Assembly (NCBI GenBank): GCA_963786305.1
Contig: CAWAYL010000009.1
Location: 62,001 to 126,000, forward strand
DNA length: 64,000 nucleotides
Direction of reading: 5' to 3'
Source: CAKZLS01 sp963786305
GTDB lineage: Bacteria > Pseudomonadota > Alphaproteobacteria > Rhodospirillales > Defluviicoccaceae
Shown: one piece after another, positions 1 through 8,805 of the stretch
How positions within the stretch are numbered: position 1 is the first letter of the stretch
Layout: each line of letters starts with the position of its first letter
The notes under the pieces: generated by a model
The model's database searches: none
The model's input: only the letters and a program-made list of their open reading frames with translations
Told to the model about the DNA's origin: nothing
Made by a program: the position numbers and the translations under genes

Positions 1-417
1 CCCATTGACCATGTCGCCGCGGTAACTGGGCAACGTCACGCCATCAATGGTCTCGGTGTCGGCGGACCGGGGCTTCGCGAACTGACCGGCGAGACGACCC
101 ACCTTCACAACCGGGACCGTCGCGCCGAACGTCAGCACGACCGCCATCTGCAACAAGACGCGGAACATGTCGCGAATATTGTCGGGGTGAAATTCCGCGA
201 AACTTTCGGCGCAGTCGCCCCCTTGCAGCAGGAATGCCTGCCCTTCCGCGACGTCGGCCAGCTCCTTCTTGAGCCGGCGCGCCTCGCCGGCGAACACCAG
301 CGGCGGATAGCGCCGAAGATCCTTCTCCACGGCCGCCAGCTTCTCAGGATCCGGATATTGCGGAATCTGCGAGATCGGTTTGCCGCGCCAGCTCGTCAAG
401 CTCCAGGAGTTGCTCAT
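1..417 (-). CDS. aroG: Class II DAHP synthase, N-terminal part (runs off left edge)
   Basis: 3-Deoxy-7-phosphoheptulonate synthase condenses phosphoenolpyruvate with erythrose-4-phosphate, the first step of the shikimate pathway. The 139 visible codons start at ATG 415-417 (MSNSWSLTSWRGKPISQIPQ) and hold signatures of the plant-type class II family: PPLVFAGEARRLK, LLQGGDCAESF, PVVKVGRLAGQFAKPRS and LPSYRGDMVNG, which ends at base 1. The catalytic C-terminal two thirds lie outside the window. No strong ribosome binding site is visible before the ATG. It lies 116 bases downstream of gor on the same strand, so it may be independently transcribed. Family assignment is secure; the gene symbol is the generic one. 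Confidence 0.92.
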   Translation of the reverse strand, partial: MSNSWSLTSWRGKPISQIPQYPDPEKLAAVEKDLRRYPPLVFAGEARRLKKELADVAEGQAFLLQGGDCAESFAEFHPDNIRDMFRVLLQMAVVLTFGATVPVVKVGRLAGQFAKPRSADTETIDGVTLPSYRGDMVNG

Positions 418-533
418 TCAGAATATCTCTGCTCAGTGGGGTATGCCTTCAGGCTATACGCCAGTACATCGAGATTTTCAATGAAAGCGCCCCGGTGCCA
501 CCGAATTGGAGGACGTCTCCATCGGTTTCCGAC

Positions 534-1891
534 CTACGCGGCGGGACGTTTGTCTCGCATGGTGACGAATTCCTCGGCCGTTGTGGGATGAATTCCGACC
601 GTAGCATCGAACTGCGCCTTGGTCGCGCCGCATTTGAGCGCAATGGCTATTCCCTGGATGATTTCCGCGGCATCCGTGCCCACCATGTGGCAGCCGAGTA
701 CCCGATCCGTCTCCTGATCGACGATCAATTTCATCATCGTCCGCTCCTCGGCCCCGCTCAGCGTGTGTTTCATCGGCTTGAAACGCGAGATGTAGACGTC
801 GATCGGTCGCGCTTCGCCGGCCTCCGCTTCGGTCAGGCCGACGGAGCCGATGGGCGGTTGGCTGAACACCGCCGACGGGACGTTCGTATGATCGGGTCTG
901 GTGGGGCGGCCGCCAAACACGGTCTCGGCGACGGCCTGGCCTTCCTTGATCGCCACAGGGGTCAGGTTGATCCGGTCGGTACAATCGCCGACGGCATAGA
1001 TATTGCGGTACCGAACTCCGGGAGTATTGGTCGACCACGACGGCGCCAAACGCATTTAAGTTCAACGCCGGCTTCCTCAAGACCCAATCCGTGGATCTTG
1101 GGTCTTCGTCCGGTGGCATACATGACCACGTCGGCGTGGATCGACGAGCCATCGCTCAAGGCGACGGTCAGACCGTCATTGTCTTTATCGATCCTCGACA
1201 CGATCGCATCGAACCGCAGGTCCACTCCTTTCTTTCGCATTTCCTCGGCCAGTGTCGCGCGCACCTCCTCGTCGAAACCACGAAGAAACAGCGGTCCGCG
1301 ATACAATTGCGTCACCTCGGCGCCGAGACCGTGAAAAATGCCGGCGAACTCCACGGCGATATAGCCGCCACCGACGATGACGATCCGCTCCGGCAGACGC
1401 TCCAGGAAAAAGGCTTCGTTGGACGTGATCACATGTTCGATGCCCGGGATGTCGGGTGCCGCCGGCCACCCGCCGGCGGCAACCAAGATCGTATCCGCGC
1501 TAAAGGTCTTCCCGCCAACTGCCACCGTGTGAGCATCAAGCAGACGGGCGTGTCCGTCGATGATCTCCACGCCGGCATTGCCGAGGAGATTCTTGTAGAC
1601 GCCATTCAAACGCTGGATTTCCGCGTTCTTGTTGGCGATCAGCCGCGCCCAGTCGAAGCGGGACTCGCCCACCGTCCAGCCAAACCCCGCCGCGTCGCGA
1701 AAGTCCTCGCGAAAATGCGAAGCGTAGACCAGCAGTTTCTTCGGCACGCAGCCGACGTTGACGCAGGTTCCTCCAAGGTACCGCTCCTCGGCCACCGCGA
1801 CGCGCGCTCCGAAGCTCGCGGCGACGCGCGATGCCCGGACGCCGCCCGAGCCGGCGCCAATGGTGAACAGGTCGTAGTCGTAGCTGGACAT
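534..1891 (-). CDS. gor: Glutathione-disulfide reductase (two frameshifts)
   Basis: FAD flavoenzyme that reduces glutathione disulfide with NADPH in the cytoplasm. The N-terminus has the FAD motif GAGSGG (about residues 12-17) and the redox pair in GGTCVNVGCVPKK (C43, C48). A second dinucleotide motif is IVIVGGGYIAVEFAG, followed by NIYAVGDCTDRINLTPVA and the C-terminal GIHPTTAEE, whose histidine is the usual acid-base residue. Two single-base insertions near 1056 (aaa run before GCG TTT) and 1006 (CCG-C-AAT) split the reading frame. Removing both gives 451 residues, the normal family length. It sits 55 bases downstream of gabD. I infer the breaks are sequence errors. Confidence 0.9.
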
Positions 1892-1946
1892 GAAAACAGT
1901 ACCGGAGGGTTACAACGCGGAAAATGATGCAAGGGGTGGCGATCGG

Positions 1947-3399
1947 TCAGATGCCGCCCATGCACAAATACTTGATCTCGACGAAGTCGTCGATGCCGTA
2001 CTTGGAGCCCTCGCGGCCGATCCCGGATTCCTTGACACCGCCGAACGGCGCCACCTCGGTGGAGATGATGCCGGTGTTGATCCCGACGATGCCGTATTCC
2101 AGTCCTTCCGCCGCGCGCCAGATACGGCCGATATCGCGGCTGTAGAAGTACGCGGCGAGGCCGAATTCGGTGTCGTTGCCCATGGCCACCGCCTGCTCGT
2201 CTGTCTCGAAACGGTACAGCGGCGCCACCGGACCAAAGGTTTCCTCGCGGCTCACCAACATCTCCGGCGTTACATCGACGAGCACGGTGGGCTCGAAAAA
2301 AGTTCCGCCGAGGGCATGGCGGCCGCCACCGACGATCGCTCGAGCGCCCTTGCGATAGTGCGTCGGAGATGTGTTCCTCCACTTTTTCCACCGCCGCCAT
2401 GTCGATGAGCGGCCCCTGCTGGGCGCCATCCTCCATGCCATCCGCCACCTTCAGCGCCTCGACCGCCTTGGACAGGCGGTCGGCGAAGTCGTCGTAAACG
2501 CTACCCTGCACGAGAAGACGGTTGGCGCAAACGCACGTTTGCCCGGTATTGCGATACTTCGACGCGATCGCTCCCTCTACCGCCGCGTCCAGATCGGCGT
2601 CATCGAACACGATGAACGGCGCATTGCCGCCCAGTTCCAACGACACCTTCTTGACCGTGTCGGCGCACTGTTTCATCAGCACCTTGCCGATTTCGGTGGA
2701 ACCGGTAAATGTCAGCTTCCGCACGGTCGGATTGGCGGTGAGCTCGCCGCCAATCTCCTTGGCCGACCCCGTGACCACATTGAACACCCCTTGAGGGATG
2801 CCCGCCTGCGCCGCCAGATCCGCCAGCGCCAGAGCCGAAAACGGCGTGGCGCTCGCCGGTTTGGCCACCACGGTGCAGCCGGCCGCCAATGCCGGCGCGC
2901 ACTTGCGCGTGATCATGGCGATGGGAAAATTCCATGGCGTTATGGAGGCCACCACGCCGATCGGCTGTTTGATCACCACGAGGCGCTTGTCGGCCTGATG
3001 CGGCGGGATGGTGTCGCCGTACACGCGTTTCGCTTCTTCGGCGAACCACTCCACGAAGGACGCGCCGTACACGACCTCGCTCCTGGACTCGGTCAGCGGC
3101 TTGCCCTGCTCGGCCGTCATCAGCCGCGCGAGATCCTCCTGGTTCTCCATGATCAGGTCGAACCAGCGCCGCAAGATAACGGAGCGTTCCTTGGCCGTTC
3201 GCGCGCGCCATTCGGGCCACGCCGCGTCGGCCGCCGCGATCGCGCGGCGTGTTTCGGCCGCCCCCATATTCGGCACGGATCCAAGAACCGTATCATCGGC
3301 CGGATTGGTAACATCGGTCGTGGCGCCGGAATCCGCATCGGTCCACGCACCGTCTATGTAGGATTGCTGCCGGAATAGACTGGAGTTTTCAAGCTGCAT
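1947..3399 (-). CDS. gabD: Succinate-semialdehyde dehydrogenase (one frameshift)
   Basis: Aldehyde dehydrogenase family enzyme oxidising succinate semialdehyde to succinate with NAD(P)+, feeding the TCA cycle. Landmarks are EQGKPLTE (typical of the GabD subgroup), TPWNFPIAMITRK, FTGSTEIGK, the general base in ELGGN (E255) and the nucleophile in NTGQTCVC (C289). The start ATG 3397-3399 is preceded by a GGAG site. One extra G in a GGG run near 2350 shifts the frame after DALSQG; removal gives 483 residues ending in VEIKYLCMGGI, the expected length. Possible operon with gor. Substrate is inferred from subgroup signatures; a related semialdehyde dehydrogenase cannot be excluded. Confidence 0.9.
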
Positions 3400-3644
3400 C
3401 GGAATCTCCGGATTTATGGGTCGTGCCCACCCGTATATAAGGCCTCGGTCCATCCGTGTTAACCGGTTCGTCGAATATCCACGGAACCGACATGAAAATA
3501 GCGATTTTTACCCATGCTCTCGAGAACGGAAGATGGCTTGCCCGCAGAGCGAACAAAACATACTGTTGGCGAAAGGCAAACATGTAGGGCCGCAGCGGCC
3601 TCGGCGCAGACGAAAAGCCTTTTCTTATTCAGTCGAAGAGCGAC

Positions 3645-3721
3645 GCGCCCGTAGCTCAGTAGGATAGAGCACAGGATTCCTAATCCTGGGGTCGCAGGTT
3701 CAAATCCTGCCGGGCGCGCCA
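3645..3721 (+). tRNA. tRNA-Arg (anticodon CCT)
   Basis: 77-nt cloverleaf. The acceptor stem gcgcccg pairs with cgggcgc at 3711-3717, followed by discriminator G and an encoded CCA. The anticodon stem cagga/tcctg encloses loop ttcctaa with anticodon CCT. The T arm is gcaggttcaaatcctgc. It would read the AGG arginine codon. Confidence 0.97.
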
Positions 3722-3787
3722 TTTCTTTAGAAATGGTCGCCCTATGTGAAGATTGGTTCGAACGAGGTTCGAAACGGCGCGCCATTT
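3713..3787 (+). repeat. Duplicated tRNA-Arg 3' end (12-bp direct repeat)
   Basis: GGCGCGCCATTT occurs at 3713-3724 (end of the tRNA plus 3 bases) and again exactly at 3776-3787. The second copy is preceded by ggttcgaaac, which resembles a T arm, so the downstream copy looks like a truncated tRNA 3' end. Such duplications are left by elements that integrate at tRNA genes. No integrase is visible here, so this would be a relic at most. Confidence 0.45.
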
Positions 3788-3797
3788 TTCAGGGACT

Positions 3798-3821
3798 GAT
3801 ACCATCGGTCGTTGGTATTAC
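3798..3821. repeat. Dispersed repeat copy 1 (GGTCGTTGGTATTA core)
   Basis: gataccatcggtcgttggta continues with ttac. It shares CGGTCGTTGGTATTA with a second site at 38431-38455. The core of copy 2, CCAACGGTCGTTGG, is a near-palindrome. Both copies lie at the 3' end of a minus-strand gene, here 66 bases past the thioesterase remnant. Confidence 0.5.
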
Positions 3822-3887
3822 TTACTTCCTCCAATTCAATGAGCCTTTTCGTCTGCTCCATCCGTTGACACGTACTCGGTGGCCGGG

Positions 3888-4139
3888 TCACGCACCGATC
3901 CTCGCGAGCGCCGTGCGCATCGGCTCGGGCCGGTTCGCAGGTCGCTGGTCGTGCCGCGTCACATAGACATGGATGAAGTGCCCCTCGGCGGACGCGCCGT
4001 CGGATTGGCCATTGAACAGCCCCACCTCGTAGCGCACGGAACTGTTTCCCAGATTGGCGACGCGGATGCCGGCGGCGTCGACCGCTTCGCCATCCACGGA
4101 GGCCCGCGTACGCGGCGGGCTGGAGTTTTTGAGTTTCAT
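3888..4139 (-). pseudogene. Hotdog thioesterase, C-terminal remnant
   Basis: An 83-residue frame whose second half reads like the C-terminal strands of a YbgC/4-hydroxybenzoyl-CoA-type thioesterase: IRVANLGNSSVRYEVGLF, then AEGHFIHVYVTR and a PEPMRTAL tail. The N-terminal half with the usual aspartate-containing motif is absent. Only 68 bases separate this frame from the alcohol dehydrogenase stop, so it cannot be hidden in another frame. A purine-rich site (gagggagaag) sits directly before the ATG, so a short protein might still be made. I read it as a truncated gene at the end of the Liv-Adh operon; function is unlikely. Confidence 0.5.
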
Positions 4140-4207
4140 TTTCTTCTCCCTCGCTGGCGTCCAAGTGCGCGGTGCCGATCCTCCCGAAACAACAGTCCGT
4201 CGGGCTT

Positions 4208-5332
4208 TCAGAATTCAACGATCTGGCGGATCGCCTCGCCCTTGTGGAGCCGCTCGAAACCAAGATTGATGTCGTTCAGGGCGAGCTTTCCGGTCATCAG
4301 CCGGTCGACCGGCATACGGCCCTGCTGGTAGAGCGAAATGAAGTGCGGCAGATCGCGCATGGGCACGCACGTGCCGATGTAACTCCCCTTGATCGTGCGT
4401 TCCTCGGCGACCAGCGATACGGGCGAGATCGATAGCCGATCGTCCGGAGGGGGCAGGCCCGCGGTGACCGTCGTGCCTCCGCGGCAGGTGATGTTGTACG
4501 CCAGTTCGAGAGCCCGCACCGAACCCGCCATTTCAAACGCGAACTCGACGCCGCCGGCCGTTGCGTCCCGTACGTCCTTGACGATGTCTTCGCTGCCGGC
4601 GTTGAAGGTGTGCGTGGCTCCGAGCGACCGGGCGATTTCCAGTTTGTCGTCGGCGAGATCGATCGCCACCACGTCACGGGCTCCGGAGACGACCGCTCCG
4701 AGCAACGCGGCGAGGCCGACGCCACCGAGCCCCAAGACCGCGACGGAGGCGCCGGGTGGAACCCGGGCCGTGTTCACCACCGCGCCAACGCCGGTCAGAA
4801 CGGCGCAGCCGAACAGCGCCGCTTCGTCCAACGGCAGTGTCGAGTCGATTTTGATAAGGGATTCCCGCGCCACGGTCGCATACTCGGCAAACGCCGAAAC
4901 GCCGAGGTGATGGTTCACCGGTTGTTCACCACGGTGCAACCGATGGGCGCCCGACAGCAGGGTGCCGGCTCCATTGGCCACCGCGCCGGGTTGACACAGT
5001 GCGGGGCGACCGGTCGCGCACGGCTGGCAATGGCCGCAGCTGGGAACGAACACCATGACAACGTGGTCGCCAGGACGAAGATCGGTCACTCCTTGACCGA
5101 CTTCCTCTACGATACCGGCGGCTTCGTGACCCAGCACCATCGGGGTCGGCCGGGGCCGATCGCCATTGATCACCGAAAGGTCCGAATGGCAAAGACCGGC
5201 CGCGACCAGCTTCACGAAGACCTCACCCGGTCCCGGAGGGGCAATGTCCACCTCTTCGATGGCGAGGGGGCGGGTTTCGCCATAGGGCATCGGGACACCC
5301 ATTTTGTTGAGAACGGCAGCCTTGATTTTCAT
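4208..5332 (-). CDS. Zinc-dependent alcohol dehydrogenase
   Basis: Medium-chain dehydrogenase/reductase of 374 residues oxidising an alcohol with NAD(P)+. Numbering from ATG 5330-5332 (preceded by GGAGA), the catalytic zinc ligands are C48 in GLCHSD and H69-E70 in GHE. The structural zinc site is C99, C102, C105 and C113 in CGHCQPC and ALC. The Rossmann motif GLGGVG follows in VAVLGLGGVGLAALLG. It begins 94 bases downstream of livF on the same strand, so it is probably the last intact gene of the importer operon and may act on the imported compound or a derivative. That link is inference; the substrate is unknown. Confidence 0.9.
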   Translation of the reverse strand: MKIKAAVLNKMGVPMPYGETRPLAIEEVDIAPPGPGEVFVKLVAAGLCHSDLSVINGDRPRPTPMVLGHEAAGIVEEVGQGVTDLRPGDHVVMVFVPSCGHCQPCATGRPALCQPGAVANGAGTLLSGAHRLHRGEQPVNHHLGVSAFAEYATVARESLIKIDSTLPLDEAALFGCAVLTGVGAVVNTARVPPGASVAVLGLGGVGLAALLGAVVSGARDVVAIDLADDKLEIARSLGATHTFNAGSEDIVKDVRDATAGGVEFAFEMAGSVRALELAYNITCRGGTTVTAGLPPPDDRLSISPVSLVAEERTIKGSYIGTCVPMRDLPHFISLYQQGRMPVDRLMTGKLALNDINLGFERLHKGEAIRQIVEF

Positions 5333-5425
5333 CGGCGATCTCCAGCATTTTGATGGTTTCTTTTGGTTGTCCTCTCGCGACCGGCGGCAAGGTGGGATCC
5401 AAGCGAATGCGCGCGGCACTCGGTA

Positions 5426-6085
5426 TCAGGCAATCGCTCCTTCGGAGACCTCTCCCCGCTCGATGGTGTAGACGTGATCGACCACCCCGGCGGAGTGGGT
5501 GTAGTCCAATTCCGAGAGCAGAACGGAAAGACCCTGGCCCTCGTTCCTAAGCCGGCCAAGCACTTCGACGAGCCGCTGGGACAAGGCCGGTGCGATTCCT
5601 TCGAACGGCTCGTCGAGCAGGAGCAGCTTTTGGCCAATCAACAGCGCCCGGGCCAGCGCGACCAGTTTTTGCTGGCCGCCGCTCAGTTGCAACGCCTTGC
5701 GGTCGGCGAAGCGCTCCACCTCGGGCATGAGTTCGTAGACCCAGGACAATCTTTCGCGGAGATCGGCGAACTTCGCTGACCATCCCGGCACAAGAATATT
5801 CTCTTCCACGGTCAGATCCGGCACCAACCGACGATCCTCCGGCATGTAGCCGACACGAAATCCGCAACGTTCGTGGCCCGGCCGCGCGGTCACGTCCACG
5901 CCGTCGATTACGATGGTGCCGGACGTCGGCCGGATCAATCCCATGATGCCGCGCATCAAGGTGGTCTTGCCGGCTCCATTGCGTCCAATCAGCCCGACGA
6001 TACTGTCCGTGGGCAAACTGAGGTTGACATGCCGCAAAATCGGCGTGCGCTCGATGTGTGCATCGAGTTCCGAGATCTCAAGCAT
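5426..6085 (-). CDS. livF: Branched-chain amino acid-type ABC transporter ATPase (LivF-like)
   Basis: Cytoplasmic ATPase of 219 residues that would drive the HAAT-family importer encoded upstream. Visible motifs are Walker A GRNGAGKT, the PEDRRLVPDLTVEEN segment typical of LivF, the signature LSGGQQK and Walker B LLLLDEP. The ATG at 6083-6085 overlaps the end of livG by 8 bases, which suggests translational coupling. LivF proteins are usually about 230-240 residues, so this is slightly short. The cargo cannot be read from the ATPase. Confidence 0.92.
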   Translation of the reverse strand: MLEISELDAHIERTPILRHVNLSLPTDSIVGLIGRNGAGKTTLMRGIMGLIRPTSGTIVIDGVDVTARPGHERCGFRVGYMPEDRRLVPDLTVEENILVPGWSAKFADLRERLSWVYELMPEVERFADRKALQLSGGQQKLVALARALLIGQKLLLLDEPFEGIAPALSQRLVEVLGRLRNEGQGLSVLLSELDYTHSAGVVDHVYTIERGEVSEGAIA

Positions 6086-6854
6086 CGGGCGGCTTCCGCT
6101 CTGTCTTCTTGTGTGTGCCGATGACGAACTCCTGGACCCGCGGATCGTTCAGCACTTCCTCGGTGGGGCCATCGGCGAGAACCCGGCCGTCGTAGAAGGC
6201 AACGACCCGTGGCGCGTAACGCTCGACCACTTCCATATCGTGCTCGACAAACAAGGTTGCCGCGCCCGAGGCCCGCACCGCTTTCATGATCGTGTCCATC
6301 AGTTCGAACTTGTCGTCGATGGCGACCCCACTGGTGGGCTCGTCGAGGAGCAGCAGCGAAGGCCCGCCAAGCATGGCCATCGCGATATCAAGCAATTTGC
6401 GGACGCCCTGCGGCAAAGTCGCGACCGGCGCGTCGGCGTACCCGTCGATACTGTATTCCGCGAGAACGCGGCGCGCCTTGGCGACGCTTTCGGCGTTCTC
6501 CAGCGGACGGAAAAAACTCAGCCTGCGCTCCACGGATATGCCGTAAGCGATGAGCACGTTGTCGAGAACCGAAAGGTCCGGAAACAGCTGCGCGATCTGA
6601 AAAGAGCGGCAGATCCCGGCCCGGGTTACGTCGCGCGGCGCAAGCCCGACCATCTCGCGCCCCTTGAACAGGATCGAGCCCGCCGATGGTTTGAGAAAGC
6701 CGGTCACCATGTTGATGAAGGTCGTTTTTCCGGCGCCGTTGGAGCCGATGACCCCGACCATTTCGCCTTCCTCGATGGTGACATTGATGTCGGCGGCCGC
6801 CGTCACCGCTCCGAACGTCTTGGAAAGGCTGTGTGTTTCGAAAATCAACGTCAT
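6078..6854 (-). CDS. livG: Branched-chain amino acid-type ABC transporter ATPase (LivG-like)
   Basis: Second ATPase of the importer, 258 residues from ATG 6852-6854. That ATG overlaps the livM stop as ATGA, which decides the start. Walker A is GSNGAGKT and Walker B LLLLDEPTSG, followed by the H-loop FVEHDME. The signature segment reads LPQGVRKLLDIAMAM instead of LSGGQ or LSYGQ, a divergence seen in some members of the family and worth noting when pairing it with LivF. The C-terminal ADGPTEEVLNDPRVQEFVIG is LivG-like. Confidence 0.92.
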   Translation of the reverse strand: MTLIFETHSLSKTFGAVTAAADINVTIEEGEMVGVIGSNGAGKTTFINMVTGFLKPSAGSILFKGREMVGLAPRDVTRAGICRSFQIAQLFPDLSVLDNVLIAYGISVERRLSFFRPLENAESVAKARRVLAEYSIDGYADAPVATLPQGVRKLLDIAMAMLGGPSLLLLDEPTSGVAIDDKFELMDTIMKAVRASGAATLFVEHDMEVVERYAPRVVAFYDGRVLADGPTEEVLNDPRVQEFVIGTHKKTERKPPDA

Positions 6855-7855
6855 CGCGCACCCGTTCGGCGTCGCCGCCCGACCAGGGACCAAAGACCCT
6901 TGGGCACGAAGATAATGATGAGCAGTAGCGTCCCGCCCAGAATCATCTGCCAGGTGTGGGGCGAGATCTCGAAGGCGTACGTGCGGATGAACTCGAAAAG
7001 AACCGATGCGATCAGCGGAGCCGCGACGTGACCGACACCCCCCATCAATGCGATGAAGACGAATTCACCGGACGTGGTCCAGTAAGCCAATTCAGGGTCG
7101 ATGTGCCCGGTGGCGAAGGCGTTGATCGCACCTCCCAGGCCCGCAAGGACCGCGGCAATGACGTACATCACATAGATCGCTCGCCTCGGAGAGGAGCCCA
7201 GGTACTCGACGCGAATCTCGTTCTCCCGGACGGCTTCGCCCACATACCCCATGGGCGAGGCGAAGTAGCGTTGGATCAGGACCGCGACGATCAGCGTCAG
7301 CGCGACGGATACGCAGTAGAGCAAGAGACCGCTGTTTTCCGCATCGGGCGTCCACCCCAGAAGGCTCGGGTTCACGATGTTAAAGCCGTCGGTACTGCCG
7401 AGCGCCTCGGTCTTCACCAGCACGCCGTAGAGGATCATGGAGAAAGCCAGAGACAGCATGGCGAAGAAAATTTGCCGATATCGCGACAGCAGCAGTCCCA
7501 GCGTCGCGCCGACGATCACCGCGATGACAACGGCGACCACCATCAACAGCACGATGTCGCTCAACCCGAGGATCTCACCGGCCAATCCAACGGCATAGGC
7601 GCCGATGCAGTAATACAAGCCCTGGCCGAAGGAGACGAGACCGGCCCGCATCAGGATGATCAGACCGATCACCACGAACGCCTTGGCCATGGCGATCGTC
7701 AACAAGAACATGAGCCAACTCGGCACCAGGAACCCGGCAATCAACATGGCCACGGCCGCTCCGCCGAGCGCGAGCGTGCTCCGATCCGTCAAAATTCCGG
7801 CGAAGGCGTTCGGCGGCCGACGGGCCTCGGCCATGCTTGCGGCAGGTTTGGTCAT
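6851..7855 (-). CDS. livM: Branched-chain amino acid-type ABC permease (LivM-like)
   Basis: Inner-membrane permease of 334 residues. Several hydrophobic segments follow a soluble N-terminus, and the FGQGLYYCIGAYAVGLAGEI region is conserved in LivH/LivM permeases. The cytoplasmic coupling loop lies around AVRENEIRVEYLGSSPRRA. It is 13 bases downstream of livH and overlaps livG by 4 bases, so it belongs to one transcript with the rest of the importer. Confidence 0.9.
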   Translation of the reverse strand: MTKPAASMAEARRPPNAFAGILTDRSTLALGGAAVAMLIAGFLVPSWLMFLLTIAMAKAFVVIGLIILMRAGLVSFGQGLYYCIGAYAVGLAGEILGLSDIVLLMVVAVVIAVIVGATLGLLLSRYRQIFFAMLSLAFSMILYGVLVKTEALGSTDGFNIVNPSLLGWTPDAENSGLLLYCVSVALTLIVAVLIQRYFASPMGYVGEAVRENEIRVEYLGSSPRRAIYVMYVIAAVLAGLGGAINAFATGHIDPELAYWTTSGEFVFIALMGGVGHVAAPLIASVLFEFIRTYAFEISPHTWQMILGGTLLLIIIFVPKGLWSLVGRRRRTGAR

Positions 7856-7868
7856 ATCAGCTACACAC

Positions 7869-8765
7869 TCAAATTTTCCGGGCCGAGGCGGCGGCGAACA
7901 AGCCTTCCGGGCGGAAAGCCAATACGATCCCCATCACCGCGTAAATCACGAACAGCTCGAACTCGGGGTAAAGATGAACCGCCGTCGCGCGCGCCAGCCC
8001 GACAATCACGGCGCCGAGCAGGGCACCGCCGATACTCCCGAGACCGCCGATCACCACCACCGCGAAGGCGAGAACGATCACCTCGATACCCATGCCCGGA
8101 ACGACCGAGAGGCCCGGGGCTGTCAGCGCCCCCGCCAGGGTGCCGAGGATCGCTCCGATGGTGAACGTGATCATGAAGGTGCGCCTCACATTGATCCCAA
8201 GGGCCTCCGCCACTTCCCGATCAAAGATCACGACCCTGAGAATCTTGCCCTGTCGCGTCTTGTTGAGACCGAACCAAAGAAGCCCGCCGACGGCGGCCGC
8301 GACCGCGATTAAGCCGAGATCATAGTTGGCGAAGATCAAGTCGCCGAAACGGGTACGACCGAGCAGGCTGTAAGGCTGAAAGGCGAAGTACGCATCGACC
8401 CCCCAAGCCAGCTTGATCACGTCCTCCAGGATCAACAAGAGCCCGTAGGTCACGAGGATCATCAGGACCTCGTCGCGTCCGTACATGACCCGCAGGACGC
8501 CGCGCTCCAGCACGATGCCGACGACGAGCCCGGACACCAGCGCGCAGAGTACCAGGAGAACGAAGCTCCCCCAAGGTGGATAGCCACCGGCGAAGTACCA
8601 CCCGATCATCGAGGCGGCACTATACGCGCCGATGGCATAGAAGCTCCCGTGCGCCATGTTCAGGATCTTCATGACGCCGTAGATCAAGGTAAGGCCCGCC
8701 GCGATCACGAACAGCCACGATGCATAGACCAATCCATCGAGCAGGATCGCGAGGACGAGGGTCAT
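7869..8765 (-). CDS. livH: Branched-chain amino acid-type ABC permease (LivH-like)
   Basis: Inner-membrane permease of 298 residues. I chose ATG 8763-8765 because the family begins this way (MTLVLAILLDGLVYASWLF). The upstream in-frame extension is polar and overlaps the intergenic space. Motifs include LTLIYGVMKILNMAHGSFYA near the N-terminus and VVIGGLGSIGGALLGAVIVG near the C-terminus, both typical of LivH. It follows the binding-protein gene by 40 bases. Confidence 0.92.
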   Translation of the reverse strand: MTLVLAILLDGLVYASWLFVIAAGLTLIYGVMKILNMAHGSFYAIGAYSAASMIGWYFAGGYPPWGSFVLLVLCALVSGLVVGIVLERGVLRVMYGRDEVLMILVTYGLLLILEDVIKLAWGVDAYFAFQPYSLLGRTRFGDLIFANYDLGLIAVAAAVGGLLWFGLNKTRQGKILRVVIFDREVAEALGINVRRTFMITFTIGAILGTLAGALTAPGLSVVPGMGIEVIVLAFAVVVIGGLGSIGGALLGAVIVGLARATAVHLYPEFELFVIYAVMGIVLAFRPEGLFAAASARKI

Positions 8766-8805
8766 CGACCTGGCCTTTCGCTGCGGGCCCGCCCCTGATT
8801 GATTG

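Noticed and set aside
3459..3785. Open frame on the minus strand containing RPAGFEPATPGLGILCSILL
   Set aside because: This is the reverse reading of the tRNA-Arg gene; the phrase is a well-known false protein produced across tRNA genes.
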